This document shows, one piece after another, positions 4,992 through 13,795 of a stretch of DNA of 19,729 nucleotides. The translations under genes were made by a program, and so were the position numbers. The notes under the pieces were generated by a model. That model saw only the letters and a list, made by a program, of their open reading frames with translations, made no database searches and was not told the DNA's origin. How positions within the stretch are numbered: the first letter of the stretch is position 1; each line of letters starts with the position of its first letter. The DNA is from CAYQUO01 sp964420835 (GTDB lineage: Bacteria > Chloroflexota > Anaerolineae > Anaerolineales > Anaerolineaceae), in assembly GCA_964420835.1 (NCBI GenBank), contig CAYQUO010000030.1, forward strand, positions 1 to 19,729, read 5' to 3'.

Positions 4992-7327
4992 AAAAAATAG
5001 ATTATTTGAAGTTTATCCGAAAGGATATAAGCATTGGAGTTAATTCAACAGGGTTAGAGCCTTTCTTTGACCTGAGAAACCGTATTCCAAACAACCGAAA
5101 CTATGCCAACGGGAGGCAGGAAGTGGGGCAGTTCCGTAGAGCCAAGGTAAACAAAGCAGACGGAGCAACCAAAGACATGATTGACCTGTGGGAAAAGATG
5201 GAGGAAAAGATTGATTGGACACCCCGGCAAATCCTTGCTCCAAAACTTAATGTAGCGGTGACTATTACCACCCAAAAAGAAAGAACATTTTTTACAAGGG
5301 CTGTGGATGAAGTTTCTGCCAAAAAGCGAAAAGACAGAGAGAATATGCTAAGGGGTGCAATGAATCTCAAACAGTCAGGGATTCCTGCGGAAGCGATTGG
5401 CATGGAGACCCCTGAAACAGAAGACCAGTTGCAGGAGATGGCAGCGGAAGCCACAATGCCTATTGAAAGAAGCACCAAAGAGGCGATTGAATATATCCTT
5501 CATTCTCAGAACAACTACTATACTGACATAGAGTTGGGGCTTGCCAGAAACCTCCTTACGGATGGTCTTTGTGTAGTAAAGGTAGAAATTGATGGGAACT
5601 TCAACATAGTCCCAAGAGTCTGTGACCCGGTAAATATGTACTTTTCTATTCCTGACAAGAAGAACTTCTCCGATTGCACTTATTTCTGCGAAAGGATTTG
5701 GCTAACCATGAATGAGTTGAAAGCCTTCGATAAAGAGAAAGAGTACAAAGACAGCGATTGGGCTTTGCTTCCACAGGGGAGTTTGTTTTCAAAGATTATG
5801 AAATACCCTGTATTGGATATAGAGTTCCTTGATACTGAAAAAGTGGATGGCGTTGAGATACCGGTATGGAGAAAGTGCAAATATGTAGAGGGTTCAAATG
5901 AGTTGCTGTTGGATTATGGCATAGTTGACTTTCAGGGAATGGGAGACAATATGCAGCAACCCCGCTCTTCATTTATCGCTTACACCCCTTATGTTCAGAA
6001 CAGCATTAAATCAATTATCCCTTTGGTAGAAAAAGTAATTCCAGAGGTGGATAGCTACTACATCACTCAAATCAACAAACAGTTTGAGAAAGCTAATGCA
6101 CCCACGAGGATGGTTTCCTATTCCATTGATGCACTGGCAAAGTCAGCAACGCTATTTGGTGTGACCCCAAAAGAGATTCTATTGTATCAGAGGATGTCAG
6201 GGATTAACTTCAAAAACGATTCAATGCCAGGTTCTCAGGGAGGCGACCCCGTTATTTTGGACGGAGGGTTATCAAGCAATTACAATCTTTATTTGACAGA
6301 TGAGCAAAACGACATTCGGGCTATTCAGGATATATTGGGAATCCCTGCCGGAGTTGACGCTTCTATGCCTGATGCCAAGCAACCGGTTTATTCTCAAAAG
6401 TTGGCAGCCGGAGGGGCAAATAATGCACTTTTTGTAATAGCCGAAAGCCTGAATCAGATGTTTTCGATGACCCTTAGAAGCATTGCGCAAAAACTAAAGT
6501 ATTTGGTGGTTGCTCACAAAATGGGGCTTATTAAAACTACTTATGCCAAGTTTTTCGATGACGCTCAGGAAGATATTATGCTGGAGGAGTTCATGGAAAG
6601 GGTGATTGATTTTTCCTTTGTGGCTATGCCATCTCAGGAAGCCATGGAAAGAATTGATGAAGCCCTGAATATCGCTTTGCAAGCCGGTCAGATTGACGTT
6701 ACGGATAAGATAGAAATATTTATGCAGGCAGGATATGACCTTGAAAAAGCAAATGCCATGCTTGCCAAAAAGATAGCCGAAAGACGGGCGCAGGCGGAAC
6801 AGGTTCAAATCCAGACAGCAAGCGCAGCAGCCGAAGCCAACGGGAAAGCGGCAACGGAGGCATCGGAAAAGGAGATTGAAAAAATTAAGCTCAAAGGAGA
6901 AATAGATGAAAGGCTACTCCAGATGAAAATCAATGCTGAGGTCAAAGAATTGCCGGAAATAGTCACCCGAACCCCTACCCTATTGAAGAACTCTTATTCG
7001 GTAAGCACAAACAACTTCATGCAAAAGCAAGTGGATGTGGTTGTTTCAGATACCCCCGACAAACTCTATGACTATGTTGGTCAGCCGGTAGGAGAACCCA
7101 AGAACTCCTATTCAGGGATGAAAGCCAACGGTAGATATTTCATTTTTATTACGGTAGATGCCACGGAGGAGTTATGTGCAGAGGAAAGTTACAATCTTAT
7201 GGTGCTGATGAATGGGCTTCCAACGAGGGAAAACTATCGGGAATATTCCAAAAATGCAGCCAATTTAGCCAAAATGGTAGAAGAAGTTGCGGAAACTTAC
7301 ATCAAAGAAGAAAAAACAGAAAAATAA
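4988..7327 (+). CDS. portal protein, 779 aa
   Basis: The portal forms the dodecameric ring at one capsid vertex through which TerL pumps DNA and on which the neck is built. Assignment rests on its place directly after TerL (ATGA overlap), its size, and the internal pattern. Residues about 165-250 contain the segment IELGLARNLLTDGLCVVKVEIDG followed by VCDPVNMYFS, as in crAss-like portals. A long helical region at about 485-600 precedes a Lys/Glu/Ala-rich coiled coil (roughly 600-652). Beyond it is a separate C-terminal module of about 120 residues with beta-strand character (for example GRYFIFITVDATEELCAEES) and a helical, acidic tail. The coiled coil may be the portal barrel or crown extension into the capsid. 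The final module is unusual and is discussed as a finding. There is no membrane segment or frameshift. Confidence 0.85.
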   Translation: MKKIDYLKFIRKDISIGVNSTGLEPFFDLRNRIPNNRNYANGRQEVGQFRRAKVNKADGATKDMIDLWEKMEEKIDWTPRQILAPKLNVAVTITTQKERTFFTRAVDEVSAKKRKDRENMLRGAMNLKQSGIPAEAIGMETPETEDQLQEMAAEATMPIERSTKEAIEYILHSQNNYYTDIELGLARNLLTDGLCVVKVEIDGNFNIVPRVCDPVNMYFSIPDKKNFSDCTYFCERIWLTMNELKAFDKEKEYKDSDWALLPQGSLFSKIMKYPVLDIEFLDTEKVDGVEIPVWRKCKYVEGSNELLLDYGIVDFQGMGDNMQQPRSSFIAYTPYVQNSIKSIIPLVEKVIPEVDSYYITQINKQFEKANAPTRMVSYSIDALAKSATLFGVTPKEILLYQRMSGINFKNDSMPGSQGGDPVILDGGLSSNYNLYLTDEQNDIRAIQDILGIPAGVDASMPDAKQPVYSQKLAAGGANNALFVIAESLNQMFSMTLRSIAQKLKYLVVAHKMGLIKTTYAKFFDDAQEDIMLEEFMERVIDFSFVAMPSQEAMERIDEALNIALQAGQIDVTDKIEIFMQAGYDLEKANAMLAKKIAERRAQAEQVQIQTASAAAEANGKAATEASEKEIEKIKLKGEIDERLLQMKINAEVKELPEIVTRTPTLLKNSYSVSTNNFMQKQVDVVVSDTPDKLYDYVGQPVGEPKNSYSGMKANGRYFIFITVDATEELCAEESYNLMVLMNGLPTRENYREYSKNAANLAKMVEEVAETYIKEEKTEK

Positions 7328-7328
7328 T

Positions 7329-7359
7329 TTTGTTTTTTTGAAAAACTTTAACACGTTTG
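7329..7359 (+). promoter_or_regulatory. promoter for scaffold and capsid genes
   Basis: TTTTG ending at 7332, a 19-nt spacer, then CACGTTTG at 7352-7359 followed by TAAAAAA. This matches the Bacteroidota TTTG-N19-TAnnTTTG layout except that TA is CA. The ATG at 7375 follows by 15 nt. It would give the capsid genes extra transcription beyond read-through from the terminase operon. Confidence 0.6.
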
Positions 7360-7374
7360 TAAAAAATAGGACGA

Positions 7375-8289
7375 ATGACAGAAGAAGTAAAAGAAATCAT
7401 CACAAATGACGCTCCAGCGGAGAAACAGGCAGAAACGCCTGAGACCCCAGAAGTAGAGGTCGTTTTACCCCAGCCCCCTTCATGGGAGGAATTAGGGGAG
7501 TATGAAGCCGTAAAAAGCGAATTGGCTGAGTTGAGAGAGCTTAAATCAAAAGTAGAGGGTTTGCCCCTTGAAAAGATTGAGTTTTTGAAGCGAGGCGGAG
7601 ACCCTGTTGAGGAACTCAGAAAATACGAAAGGGCGTTTTCAACTGACTACGAAAAGGAAGACCCTGAATCATTGGTGAAAAAACACCTTATTGAAAAAGG
7701 GAAAACTGAAAAGCAAGCTGACTTTATCTTGAATCAGTTCAAGGATATGGATGAAGACCTTGACGATGATTTTGAGGAAAAGAAAGAACTGCTGGACTCT
7801 TATGTAAAAGAAGCAAAAGAGTACTTCCAGAAGATGCAGCAGGACAAAAGGGCTGAGTACGAAAAAGCGATGGGATTAGATACCCCTGTTGAACTTACCA
7901 CTTTTGTAGAAAACACAAAGGAAGTTAAGTTGGAAGTAAACGGAGACGTGGCTATCTCTTACAATGTACCTAATGAGTACGTAGAAGAAGCTAAAACTTT
8001 GATGCATGCATTGCCTCAAATGAGAAATGTACCGAAAGAACAGTACAACGAAACCTTACAAGGAATCCTATGGTTAAACTCAGATGTTCGGGAGAAGATT
8101 ATCAACGGTGCAGTAAAGGCAGCCGTAAAACAGACGGAGGAGAGATTCCAAAAGGAACTCACGGCGAAGGAGGAAAAGCACAAAGCGGAATTGCTCCGAT
8201 TGAGTGGAGTTCCTGTAAAGAAAGCGGAAGAGATTCAAAACAACAATATCACGAGCGCAAAAGCGCAAGTGCCTGATATAAAGATTTAA
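7375..8289 (+). CDS. scaffold-like protein, 304 aa
   Basis: This lies between portal and capsid genes, where crAss-like and other phages encode the assembly scaffold that shapes the procapsid and then leaves. It is very rich in Glu/Lys and Pro near the N-terminus (PAEKQAETPETPEVEVV, about residues 14-30). It then has a predicted coiled coil (SELAELRELKSKVEGLPLEKIEF, about residues 44-68) and a long acidic helical region around residues 95-165. The middle (about 180-245) is more globular, and the C-terminus is again helical (ERFQKELTAKEEKHKAELLRL). No Ser/His protease motif is visible, so it seems to be a scaffold without a fused maturation protease. A promoter directly upstream, and coordinated placement with the capsid gene 58 nt later, support a structural or assembly role. 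Confidence 0.7.
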   Translation: MTEEVKEIITNDAPAEKQAETPETPEVEVVLPQPPSWEELGEYEAVKSELAELRELKSKVEGLPLEKIEFLKRGGDPVEELRKYERAFSTDYEKEDPESLVKKHLIEKGKTEKQADFILNQFKDMDEDLDDDFEEKKELLDSYVKEAKEYFQKMQQDKRAEYEKAMGLDTPVELTTFVENTKEVKLEVNGDVAISYNVPNEYVEEAKTLMHALPQMRNVPKEQYNETLQGILWLNSDVREKIINGAVKAAVKQTEERFQKELTAKEEKHKAELLRLSGVPVKKAEEIQNNNITSAKAQVPDIKI

Positions 8290-8347
8290 AAAAAAGGGAA
8301 AGACGCAGAACCTTAACTTTATTTTAAAACTTTAAAATTAGATTACG
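8290..8347 (+). promoter_or_regulatory. A/T-rich leader of the major capsid gene
   Basis: These 58 nt contain no hairpin with a T-run, so transcription continues from the scaffold gene. TAACTTTA at 8314-8321 is close to the -7 consensus (final G is A) but lacks a -33 box. The A-rich, unstructured stretch just ahead of the ATG is the kind of leader that promotes strong translation in Bacteroidota, which do not rely on Shine-Dalgarno pairing. Confidence 0.35.
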
Positions 8348-9859
8348 ATGCCAAGTAGTGGAACGAATTTAAATTTTTATAGGTCTGGAACAGGAGATGT
8401 TGATATTTCGACTCAGGTATTAACACTACCAACCTATTTTGCAAAAATGCTTGAGCCGTACCGTAAAGCGGATGCGGATTTATTTGAGTTGTGGGAAAAA
8501 TTGTCGTGGGATGGAGCAGGCAAAGCCCCTCAGACAAAAGGGCTGATGGGAAGTATCGTACCGGGCAAGGATGGGCTTCACAGAGTATCAAAAAGAGGAC
8601 GCTTGTTTATTCCCCTGGAAATTACTGACCTTGTAATTTCAGGGACTCCATCCACCACTTCTACCTATACGATTACCGGTACACAGAATTACAGTTCTGG
8701 CGGTACAGAATCTATGGGGTGGGTTGGACAAACGATTGACTTTCCTAATGCTTCCGGGGGATTGCCTATTCGTGGAACAATTACCGTAAAAAACACAGCT
8801 GTGAATAACGCCCACGTTATTACCGTAAGACCTATCACCGGTCAGACATTGCCTTCAGTTGCAGCCGGAACGCTTGTGCCTATTGGTACTTACAGTGCAG
8901 AAACCGGAGCAACCCCTGATTTTTTCACCCCGGTGAGAAATGAGACCGAATGGTACAACTGTTTCCAAAACATTTTGAATGGTACGGAATATACCGACCA
9001 GGCGGCTTACTATGCAAATCAGTTGGAGGTGGATTTGTCTGCCAACCCTGAACTTGCGATGTTGCTTTATCCTGATGGCAAAATTCCTGATAGCAGACAC
9101 TATATGTATGCGTATGTGCTTGACTGGCTTCGCCTTCACTTAAAGCACGTAAAGGATGCAGTATGGTTCGGTCAGTTCGAGCAGCGTACTGTTGGTAGTG
9201 AAAGAAACGACAAAATGGAAGGCTTAATTCCAGCAATCCGTAACGGAGGACAGAATTACACCTACCTTGCCGGTACGAATACCACCGCTGTAATGACACA
9301 GTTGAGCCTTGACCTTGATGCTACCATGTTGAATGTAACTGAATACCTTCTGTATCCGGGCAATGAAATGAGAGCAACCCTTGCTTCTGACTTCATTCAG
9401 TACACGGACACTGCCGCTATCCGTTATGACTTCTTCGATATGGGAACAGAACAGAACCCGATGTCGATAGCTCAGGAGTTTGCATTTAAACCGCTTACCT
9501 GGAATGGATACACCTTCTTCATTTGTGAGAAATTCACTCCGTTTTATGACCCTTCCATTTACGGAAGCTCAGGTTTTGACATGAAAGGCGATGCGATTGG
9601 ATTACCTATCGGTTATGCCCAGAAGGCAAATCAGGAATACGCTCAAAACTTCTCTATCCTTTATGCAACGGATGGTGGCGAGGGAACTCACAACCTTGTT
9701 GATATGAGAAAGAGTGCTGGTGTAATCCGTAACCAACTGGTTGAAACGAGCCGTAAAATGAATAATACGCACACACAGAAAACTCAGTTCTCTATGGCAA
9801 GTTGGTTGACAACTCGCTTATTGAATGATGAGGCTTCTTTCTACCTGCGTAGAGTATAA
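8348..9859 (+). CDS. major capsid protein, HK97-fold type, 503 aa
   Basis: This is the main shell protein. Size, position after portal and scaffold, and composition fit crAss-like capsid proteins of about 500 aa. Residues about 50-98 (SWDGAGKAPQTKGLMGSI, then HRVSKRGRLFIPLEITDLV) look like the N-arm and E-loop entry. A Gly/Thr/Ser-rich beta segment (about 100-195) has the look of an inserted beta-barrel domain, possibly exposed on the shell. The remainder contains the spine-helix and P-domain region (about 220-300, DWLRLHLKHVKDAVWF) and the A-domain with a cluster of aromatic strands (NGYTFFICEKFTPFYDPSIY). No long removable N-terminal delta domain is visible, consistent with the separate scaffold gene. 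The strong terminator right after its stop indicates a high-level transcript ending here. Confidence 0.88.
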   Translation: MPSSGTNLNFYRSGTGDVDISTQVLTLPTYFAKMLEPYRKADADLFELWEKLSWDGAGKAPQTKGLMGSIVPGKDGLHRVSKRGRLFIPLEITDLVISGTPSTTSTYTITGTQNYSSGGTESMGWVGQTIDFPNASGGLPIRGTITVKNTAVNNAHVITVRPITGQTLPSVAAGTLVPIGTYSAETGATPDFFTPVRNETEWYNCFQNILNGTEYTDQAAYYANQLEVDLSANPELAMLLYPDGKIPDSRHYMYAYVLDWLRLHLKHVKDAVWFGQFEQRTVGSERNDKMEGLIPAIRNGGQNYTYLAGTNTTAVMTQLSLDLDATMLNVTEYLLYPGNEMRATLASDFIQYTDTAAIRYDFFDMGTEQNPMSIAQEFAFKPLTWNGYTFFICEKFTPFYDPSIYGSSGFDMKGDAIGLPIGYAQKANQEYAQNFSILYATDGGEGTHNLVDMRKSAGVIRNQLVETSRKMNNTHTQKTQFSMASWLTTRLLNDEASFYLRRV

Positions 9860-9864
9860 TATGG

Positions 9865-9907
9865 GTGTGGTAAGGGGAGCAAAGCCGACCTTGCCACACT
9901 TTTTTTT
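9865..9907 (+). terminator. strong rho-independent terminator after the capsid gene
   Basis: GTGTGGTAAGG (9865-9875) pairs with CCTTGCCACAC (9889-9899): 11 pairs with one G-U, a 13-nt loop and eight T (9900-9907). No promoter is apparent between it and the ATG at 9920. The neck genes are therefore probably expressed by partial read-through, giving fewer copies than the capsid protein. Confidence 0.93.
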
Positions 9908-9919
9908 AAAAACCAAAAT

Positions 9920-11080
9920 ATGATACAGACAGCAGCAGTTTTAAAAACAAATGACGGGTACGACCTGATTGATGACAGCGTAGGCTTCTCCGGTGAAACC
10001 CGTTTGTACGAGTTAGTCCCCACCGGAAGATTAAAAGGGATTATGATTGATGGCAAAACCATTCTTGTGCCTTCGTTCCCTACGAGACAGGATGTACCGG
10101 TTAGATACAATTATGTGTCTAAAAACGGCGAACAGGTGCGTAATTGGTACAGAAGCCCATTGCAGATTTTCAAAATTGAAAACGGTGTGGCAACCCCTGT
10201 AAATGATAAGGGGCAATACGCAATCAATCCGGCAGCAAAAATTCAATTTGTTGATGGTAGATTGACGGTTGACGCTTCCAATCCGGGGTTAATCCGGTTT
10301 CTTGACGAACACCCATCCAATGGAAGTAACCCTAAAGCTCCGGGTTCGTCTCCTTTATTCAGAAGGATTGATAGAACAGCAGAGCAGAAAGACGCTTTCA
10401 AATTAACGAAGCAAAAGAACGAGGCTATTGCAAAAATGGCACAATTCTTAGCAAATCAAAACGAGGAGGAGATGGGTTCAATCCAGACCTTTATTTCAGT
10501 GGTAGCAAAAATGTATCAATCAACGACAACAGAACTTCCGAATAGTGGTGTTGTGGATTACATAGGTGCTTATAAAGCACTGAGCGACTACGCATATAAA
10601 TACCCTGTTCAAACGCTTGACGTGTTGAAATCTCTGACAGGAGACAACCTATCTGTTGTAATTACAGACTTTATTTGCAACGCTTTTGCGGCAAATGTAT
10701 TAGTATGGAAGAACGATAAGAGAACAGGTGGAGGGGTAGCGTTCAGCAGCGAGGTTGTACAGAAAAACAACAAACCGGACGATACTTTCTACGGGTATGT
10801 GCCTGTTGCAGTGAACGACCGTATTTCTGTGGATGGGAAACCCGACGGACAGAAATTGACATCTTTGGCGCAATTCTACCTCTATTTGAGAGGGGTTTGG
10901 GCTACACCGGAAGGGGAGGAAATCAGAAAGTTCGTAGAAGAAAACAGTTCTGAGGGCAATAATGTCTTTACAGAATCAAGACCAAACCCATTGGCAGGTA
11001 AGTATTATAAAACTATCCGTGCGGAAAAAATGGATGAGCTAAGGGCAGCCGAATATTATTTTAAAAAACATAAAGAATGA
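9920..11080 (+). CDS. virion-associated protein candidate, 386 aa, unknown
   Basis: I do not recognise a named family. The N-terminal third (about 1-125) is beta-rich (LYELVPTGRLKGIMIDGKTI then LVPSFPTRQDVPVRYNYV) and looks like a small barrel. NPGLIRFLDEHPSNGSNP (about 122-139) and the following Lys/Gln-rich helix (150-195) form a linker. The C-terminal half is mainly helical with a YLRGVWATPEGEEIRKFVEE segment, and the last residues are basic (YYFKKHKE). It is the first gene after the capsid terminator and overlaps the next gene by ATGA, so it belongs to the neck/tail transcript. Possible roles are head completion, cargo ejected with the DNA, or a capsid-linked protein; nothing in the sequence decides between them. 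No signal peptide, membrane segment or catalytic motif was seen. Confidence 0.7.
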   Translation: MIQTAAVLKTNDGYDLIDDSVGFSGETRLYELVPTGRLKGIMIDGKTILVPSFPTRQDVPVRYNYVSKNGEQVRNWYRSPLQIFKIENGVATPVNDKGQYAINPAAKIQFVDGRLTVDASNPGLIRFLDEHPSNGSNPKAPGSSPLFRRIDRTAEQKDAFKLTKQKNEAIAKMAQFLANQNEEEMGSIQTFISVVAKMYQSTTTELPNSGVVDYIGAYKALSDYAYKYPVQTLDVLKSLTGDNLSVVITDFICNAFAANVLVWKNDKRTGGGVAFSSEVVQKNNKPDDTFYGYVPVAVNDRISVDGKPDGQKLTSLAQFYLYLRGVWATPEGEEIRKFVEENSSEGNNVFTESRPNPLAGKYYKTIRAEKMDELRAAEYYFKKHKE

Positions 11081-11979
11081 GTTTAGCAGCACAAGTCACC
11101 GTCTTAGATGACGGGACTGGACAATACACCCTACTGGATGATAATGCCCTTAACCTAAAGGGCATTATCAAACTGGTACATAATGACACGTTAGCCACTG
11201 TTTATGAAAATGCAGGGTATGCAGGGAATAACTTTGGCGCACCTGATTTTGTTTATGATGGAGGTGAGCAGACCTTTGTCGTACCTCCGGTCTTACCGGA
11301 CGGGATGAATGGCTTGTTTACCTTTTACGTGAAAAGGATAGATGGGCTTAATGTCGTAACCACAGAAACAAAGGAATCCAAGAGAGGGGAAAAGTTGATA
11401 GGAGAACTTGAGGCTGAATATAATTGCCAGGATGGCACTTTAACGGTAACTGATACGACTGTTTATCCTACTCCCACGTCAAATACTTCTCTTTCTTTGC
11501 TTATTGTTTATCCGACTGGAACGGTAAACAACCAGACAATTACCACAAATTCAGTAAATGACACATTTACCCCTTCGTATATGTACACGGGGGTTTATAC
11601 ATTTACTTTAACTGGGACTACGGAGGTTCTTCACAATACTGGTGGGCAGATTCCAACAATTACAATTTACTCAGTTACAGCAACCACCACACTTACGGTA
11701 AGTTGTTTTACTGATTTTTGCAAGTTGGTTTGTCTGGTAAAGAGTGTATGGGTGAAGTGGCAAAATGCAATCTTAGCGAATAGTAATGCAGGATATTACA
11801 AGGATTTGTTTATCCAGGCGCAGGCTATACTTGGATTGGCGTTAGCGGACACTACTTATTGTGGTGGAGACCTTACCGGTTATCAGACTGCTTTAAACAA
11901 TCTAATTCCTGATTGTGATTGTGGTTGTGATGAAGCAGAGGGAAGTACCGGAGTATTAATCAAAAAATGCTGTGACTAA
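11077..11979 (+). CDS. beta-rich structural protein with Cys-rich C-terminus, 300 aa
   Basis: The N-terminal domain (about 1-90) contains LATVYENAGYAGNNFGAPDF, which matches GVVLYENIGFRDNDFDNPDW in the protein encoded at 15595-16341, so the two share a domain. Residues about 110-205 are Thr-rich alternating strands resembling an Ig-like domain (VYTFTLTGTTEVLHNTGG). The C-terminal third is a helical region with cysteines C210, C215, C219 and C262, and ends with CDCGC (280-284) and CC (298-299). Such a Cys cluster suggests metal binding or crosslinking. It sits at the head of the ring-protein cluster, overlapping both neighbours (ATGA; TAATG), so a neck or head decoration/adaptor role is likely. 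This is inferred from context; I know no named family for it. Confidence 0.7.
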   Translation: MSLAAQVTVLDDGTGQYTLLDDNALNLKGIIKLVHNDTLATVYENAGYAGNNFGAPDFVYDGGEQTFVVPPVLPDGMNGLFTFYVKRIDGLNVVTTETKESKRGEKLIGELEAEYNCQDGTLTVTDTTVYPTPTSNTSLSLLIVYPTGTVNNQTITTNSVNDTFTPSYMYTGVYTFTLTGTTEVLHNTGGQIPTITIYSVTATTTLTVSCFTDFCKLVCLVKSVWVKWQNAILANSNAGYYKDLFIQAQAILGLALADTTYCGGDLTGYQTALNNLIPDCDCGCDEAEGSTGVLIKKCCD

Positions 11980-12587
11980 TGACCATAAACGAAATAAAAG
12001 AGCTTGTGTATAGGGTATCGAACACCTCCATGTCTGGTAATGTATCCCCGGAGGACTTTAATCTGTTCTTAATGAGAACGGAAAACGCTTTATATGAGCA
12101 ACTTTATTCTGAATATGAGAAAACGAGGGCAATTAGTGATTATCTTTCTCCGTTCAAAACTTCTCAGGTTTATATGCCTGTGCCAACTGGCAGTTATTCA
12201 TATCCATCGGATTATCGTCATGCTACTTCTTTTGTAAAGTACGATAGTTCAGGGAATGAAACAACGATAGAAGAAGTTCCACAGGATAAGAGAGCGAATC
12301 GGGTAAACTCAGAAGTAATTCCAATAGCAAATTATCCGATTGTGGTACATCAATATGCAAACGGGTTTCAGGTAATACCAAAACCTACATGGGTGAAAAT
12401 GTATTATCTGAAAATTCCAACTTATGCAAAATGGGGTTATACGATTGTATCGGGGAGACCTGTTTACGATGCCGGTACATCTATTCAAAGTAGTTTCCCT
12501 GAAGCATTACACCCTGACATAGCAATAGGCATTTTAAAGTATATGGGACTTGAATTAACCAGACAAGAATTAGCAGCATGGCAATAG
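11979..12587 (+). CDS. ring/connector-like neck protein, 202 aa
   Basis: The start overlaps the upstream stop (TAATG). The N-terminal helical part (about 1-60) has the pattern FNLFLMRTENALYEQLYSEY, and YSYPSDYRHATSFVKYD (about 73-89) is the Pro-Asp-Tyr signature seen in head-to-tail connector and ring proteins of Bacteroidota phages. A beta-rich middle with FQVIPKPTWVKMYYLKIPTY (about 130-149) and a C-terminal helix (ILKYMGLELTRQELAAWQ) follow. In crAss-like phages such proteins stack below the portal as rings. The size fits. The exact ring cannot be named. The next gene begins 10 nt inside this one. Confidence 0.65.
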   Translation: MTINEIKELVYRVSNTSMSGNVSPEDFNLFLMRTENALYEQLYSEYEKTRAISDYLSPFKTSQVYMPVPTGSYSYPSDYRHATSFVKYDSSGNETTIEEVPQDKRANRVNSEVIPIANYPIVVHQYANGFQVIPKPTWVKMYYLKIPTYAKWGYTIVSGRPVYDAGTSIQSSFPEALHPDIAIGILKYMGLELTRQELAAWQ

Positions 12588-13795
12588 TAGCTTTAACTAA
12601 TCCAAAGAAAAACGGGGTCTCAATAGGGGCTTCTGTTTCTATTCCTTCAGAGACAATAGATTATTACAAGACAAAAGCCTTGTACATTGGTAAGGATTTC
12701 TATACTTGTTCTAATGATATTACTGTTGATGGGTTTGTCCCTTTGACGGCTGCTTCTATTCAACCCTATGGAAGGTTAAGCCCCATTACATTTAATCCTG
12801 AGAAGATGATAATGTTTATCGCTGACGGGGATGACGTAATTTATATTGGGTTTACCTGGGGGACAGTTCTTGTTGAGGCAGGCGAAATTACAAAAGCAGA
12901 ATGTATTGCCCTTTATACAGAGGGATATGTAACGGCAGAAATTTCTGGTGGGAATTATGATGGGAACGATATTTTTGTAGCCCCTGATGCCTGTACTTAT
13001 ACAAGCACGGGGATTCAGATGATTTCACAATCTCCGATGGGAAATGTGATGTATGCTACCGCCAGTGCGCCTTCGGTTGTGACCCCTCCAGAACCAGTTC
13101 TTACTTACAAACTCCATCATTTTTTTTACCCGTATTTGAACCCTACTATCTCGCCTGCTGATAGTTTCAAGGGAGTAGTTATCAATGGCACTACTTATGC
13201 TACTACTATTACGATTACCGACACAGCAGCGATTAAGGCGTTTATTATTGCTTCATTGACAACCGAAGAGGAGACCTATACGGGGGTAAATGTGAACTAT
13301 TCTGCTACAACAGTAGCAAACACTTATTCAGTATTGGCAATTTCTGTGACAGGGATGACCGGAACTATTGACAGTGCTTCTATTTCAATAGATGATGGGG
13401 CGGATACAGTGATTACGTTTACGGAGGTGGCTGATATAGATGGGGATTGCTATCAATTATTTACTTCATTGCAAGATGCCAATGTAGCGCAAACAGACAC
13501 TTATCGGGGAGTTACGTTACAAAACCAAGAACTTGTTCTTCCAGCAAATATTAATTTGCTCCCTCAGAATTATGCTCAGATTCAAACGGATACAAAGAAT
13601 CTAATTACTAATGCCGGTTATACATTAAGTGCGCTTGTATTTAATTTCCAGCCGACACCCATTAATTATGGTTTGGCAACATTCCGGTTTTTATTCATAG
13701 GGTTAAAAGGGGGTATCCCAAATGCTTTTCGAGTTGGATGGGGTGGTTTCACCGTGTATTCCTACAACGCTTCAAAATTAAACTATCTACCATGA
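12578..13795 (+). CDS. paralogue A: beta-rich neck/decoration protein, 405 aa
   Basis: Residues 6-30 (LTNPKKNG, then SIPSETIDYY) match the N-termini of the proteins starting at 14393 and 15595, so the three form a family. After a beta-rich N-terminal domain with FTWGTVLV (92-99), residues about 177-281 and 291-395 form two repeats. Each begins YxL, runs through a DP/NP-like turn and a Thr-rich strand set, and has NVNY or a similar core. The same repeat occurs twice in the protein at 14393. Composition (Thr/Ile/Val/Ala/Gly) is that of stacked beta-sandwiches. There are no enzymatic residues, coiled coil or membrane segment. It lies between two ring-protein genes and overlaps both, which points to a virion part attached to the neck or head (a fibre, whisker or decoration). 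Function is inferred. Confidence 0.7.
   Translation: MAIVALTNPKKNGVSIGASVSIPSETIDYYKTKALYIGKDFYTCSNDITVDGFVPLTAASIQPYGRLSPITFNPEKMIMFIADGDDVIYIGFTWGTVLVEAGEITKAECIALYTEGYVTAEISGGNYDGNDIFVAPDACTYTSTGIQMISQSPMGNVMYATASAPSVVTPPEPVLTYKLHHFFYPYLNPTISPADSFKGVVINGTTYATTITITDTAAIKAFIIASLTTEEETYTGVNVNYSATTVANTYSVLAISVTGMTGTIDSASISIDDGADTVITFTEVADIDGDCYQLFTSLQDANVAQTDTYRGVTLQNQELVLPANINLLPQNYAQIQTDTKNLITNAGYTLSALVFNFQPTPINYGLATFRFLFIGLKGGIPNAFRVGWGGFTVYSYNASKLNYLP

Noticed and set aside
5040..5478. Minus-strand open frames opposite the portal gene and similar frames opposite other large genes
   Set aside because: They lie wholly within well-supported forward genes, have no promoter, and look like composition shadows.
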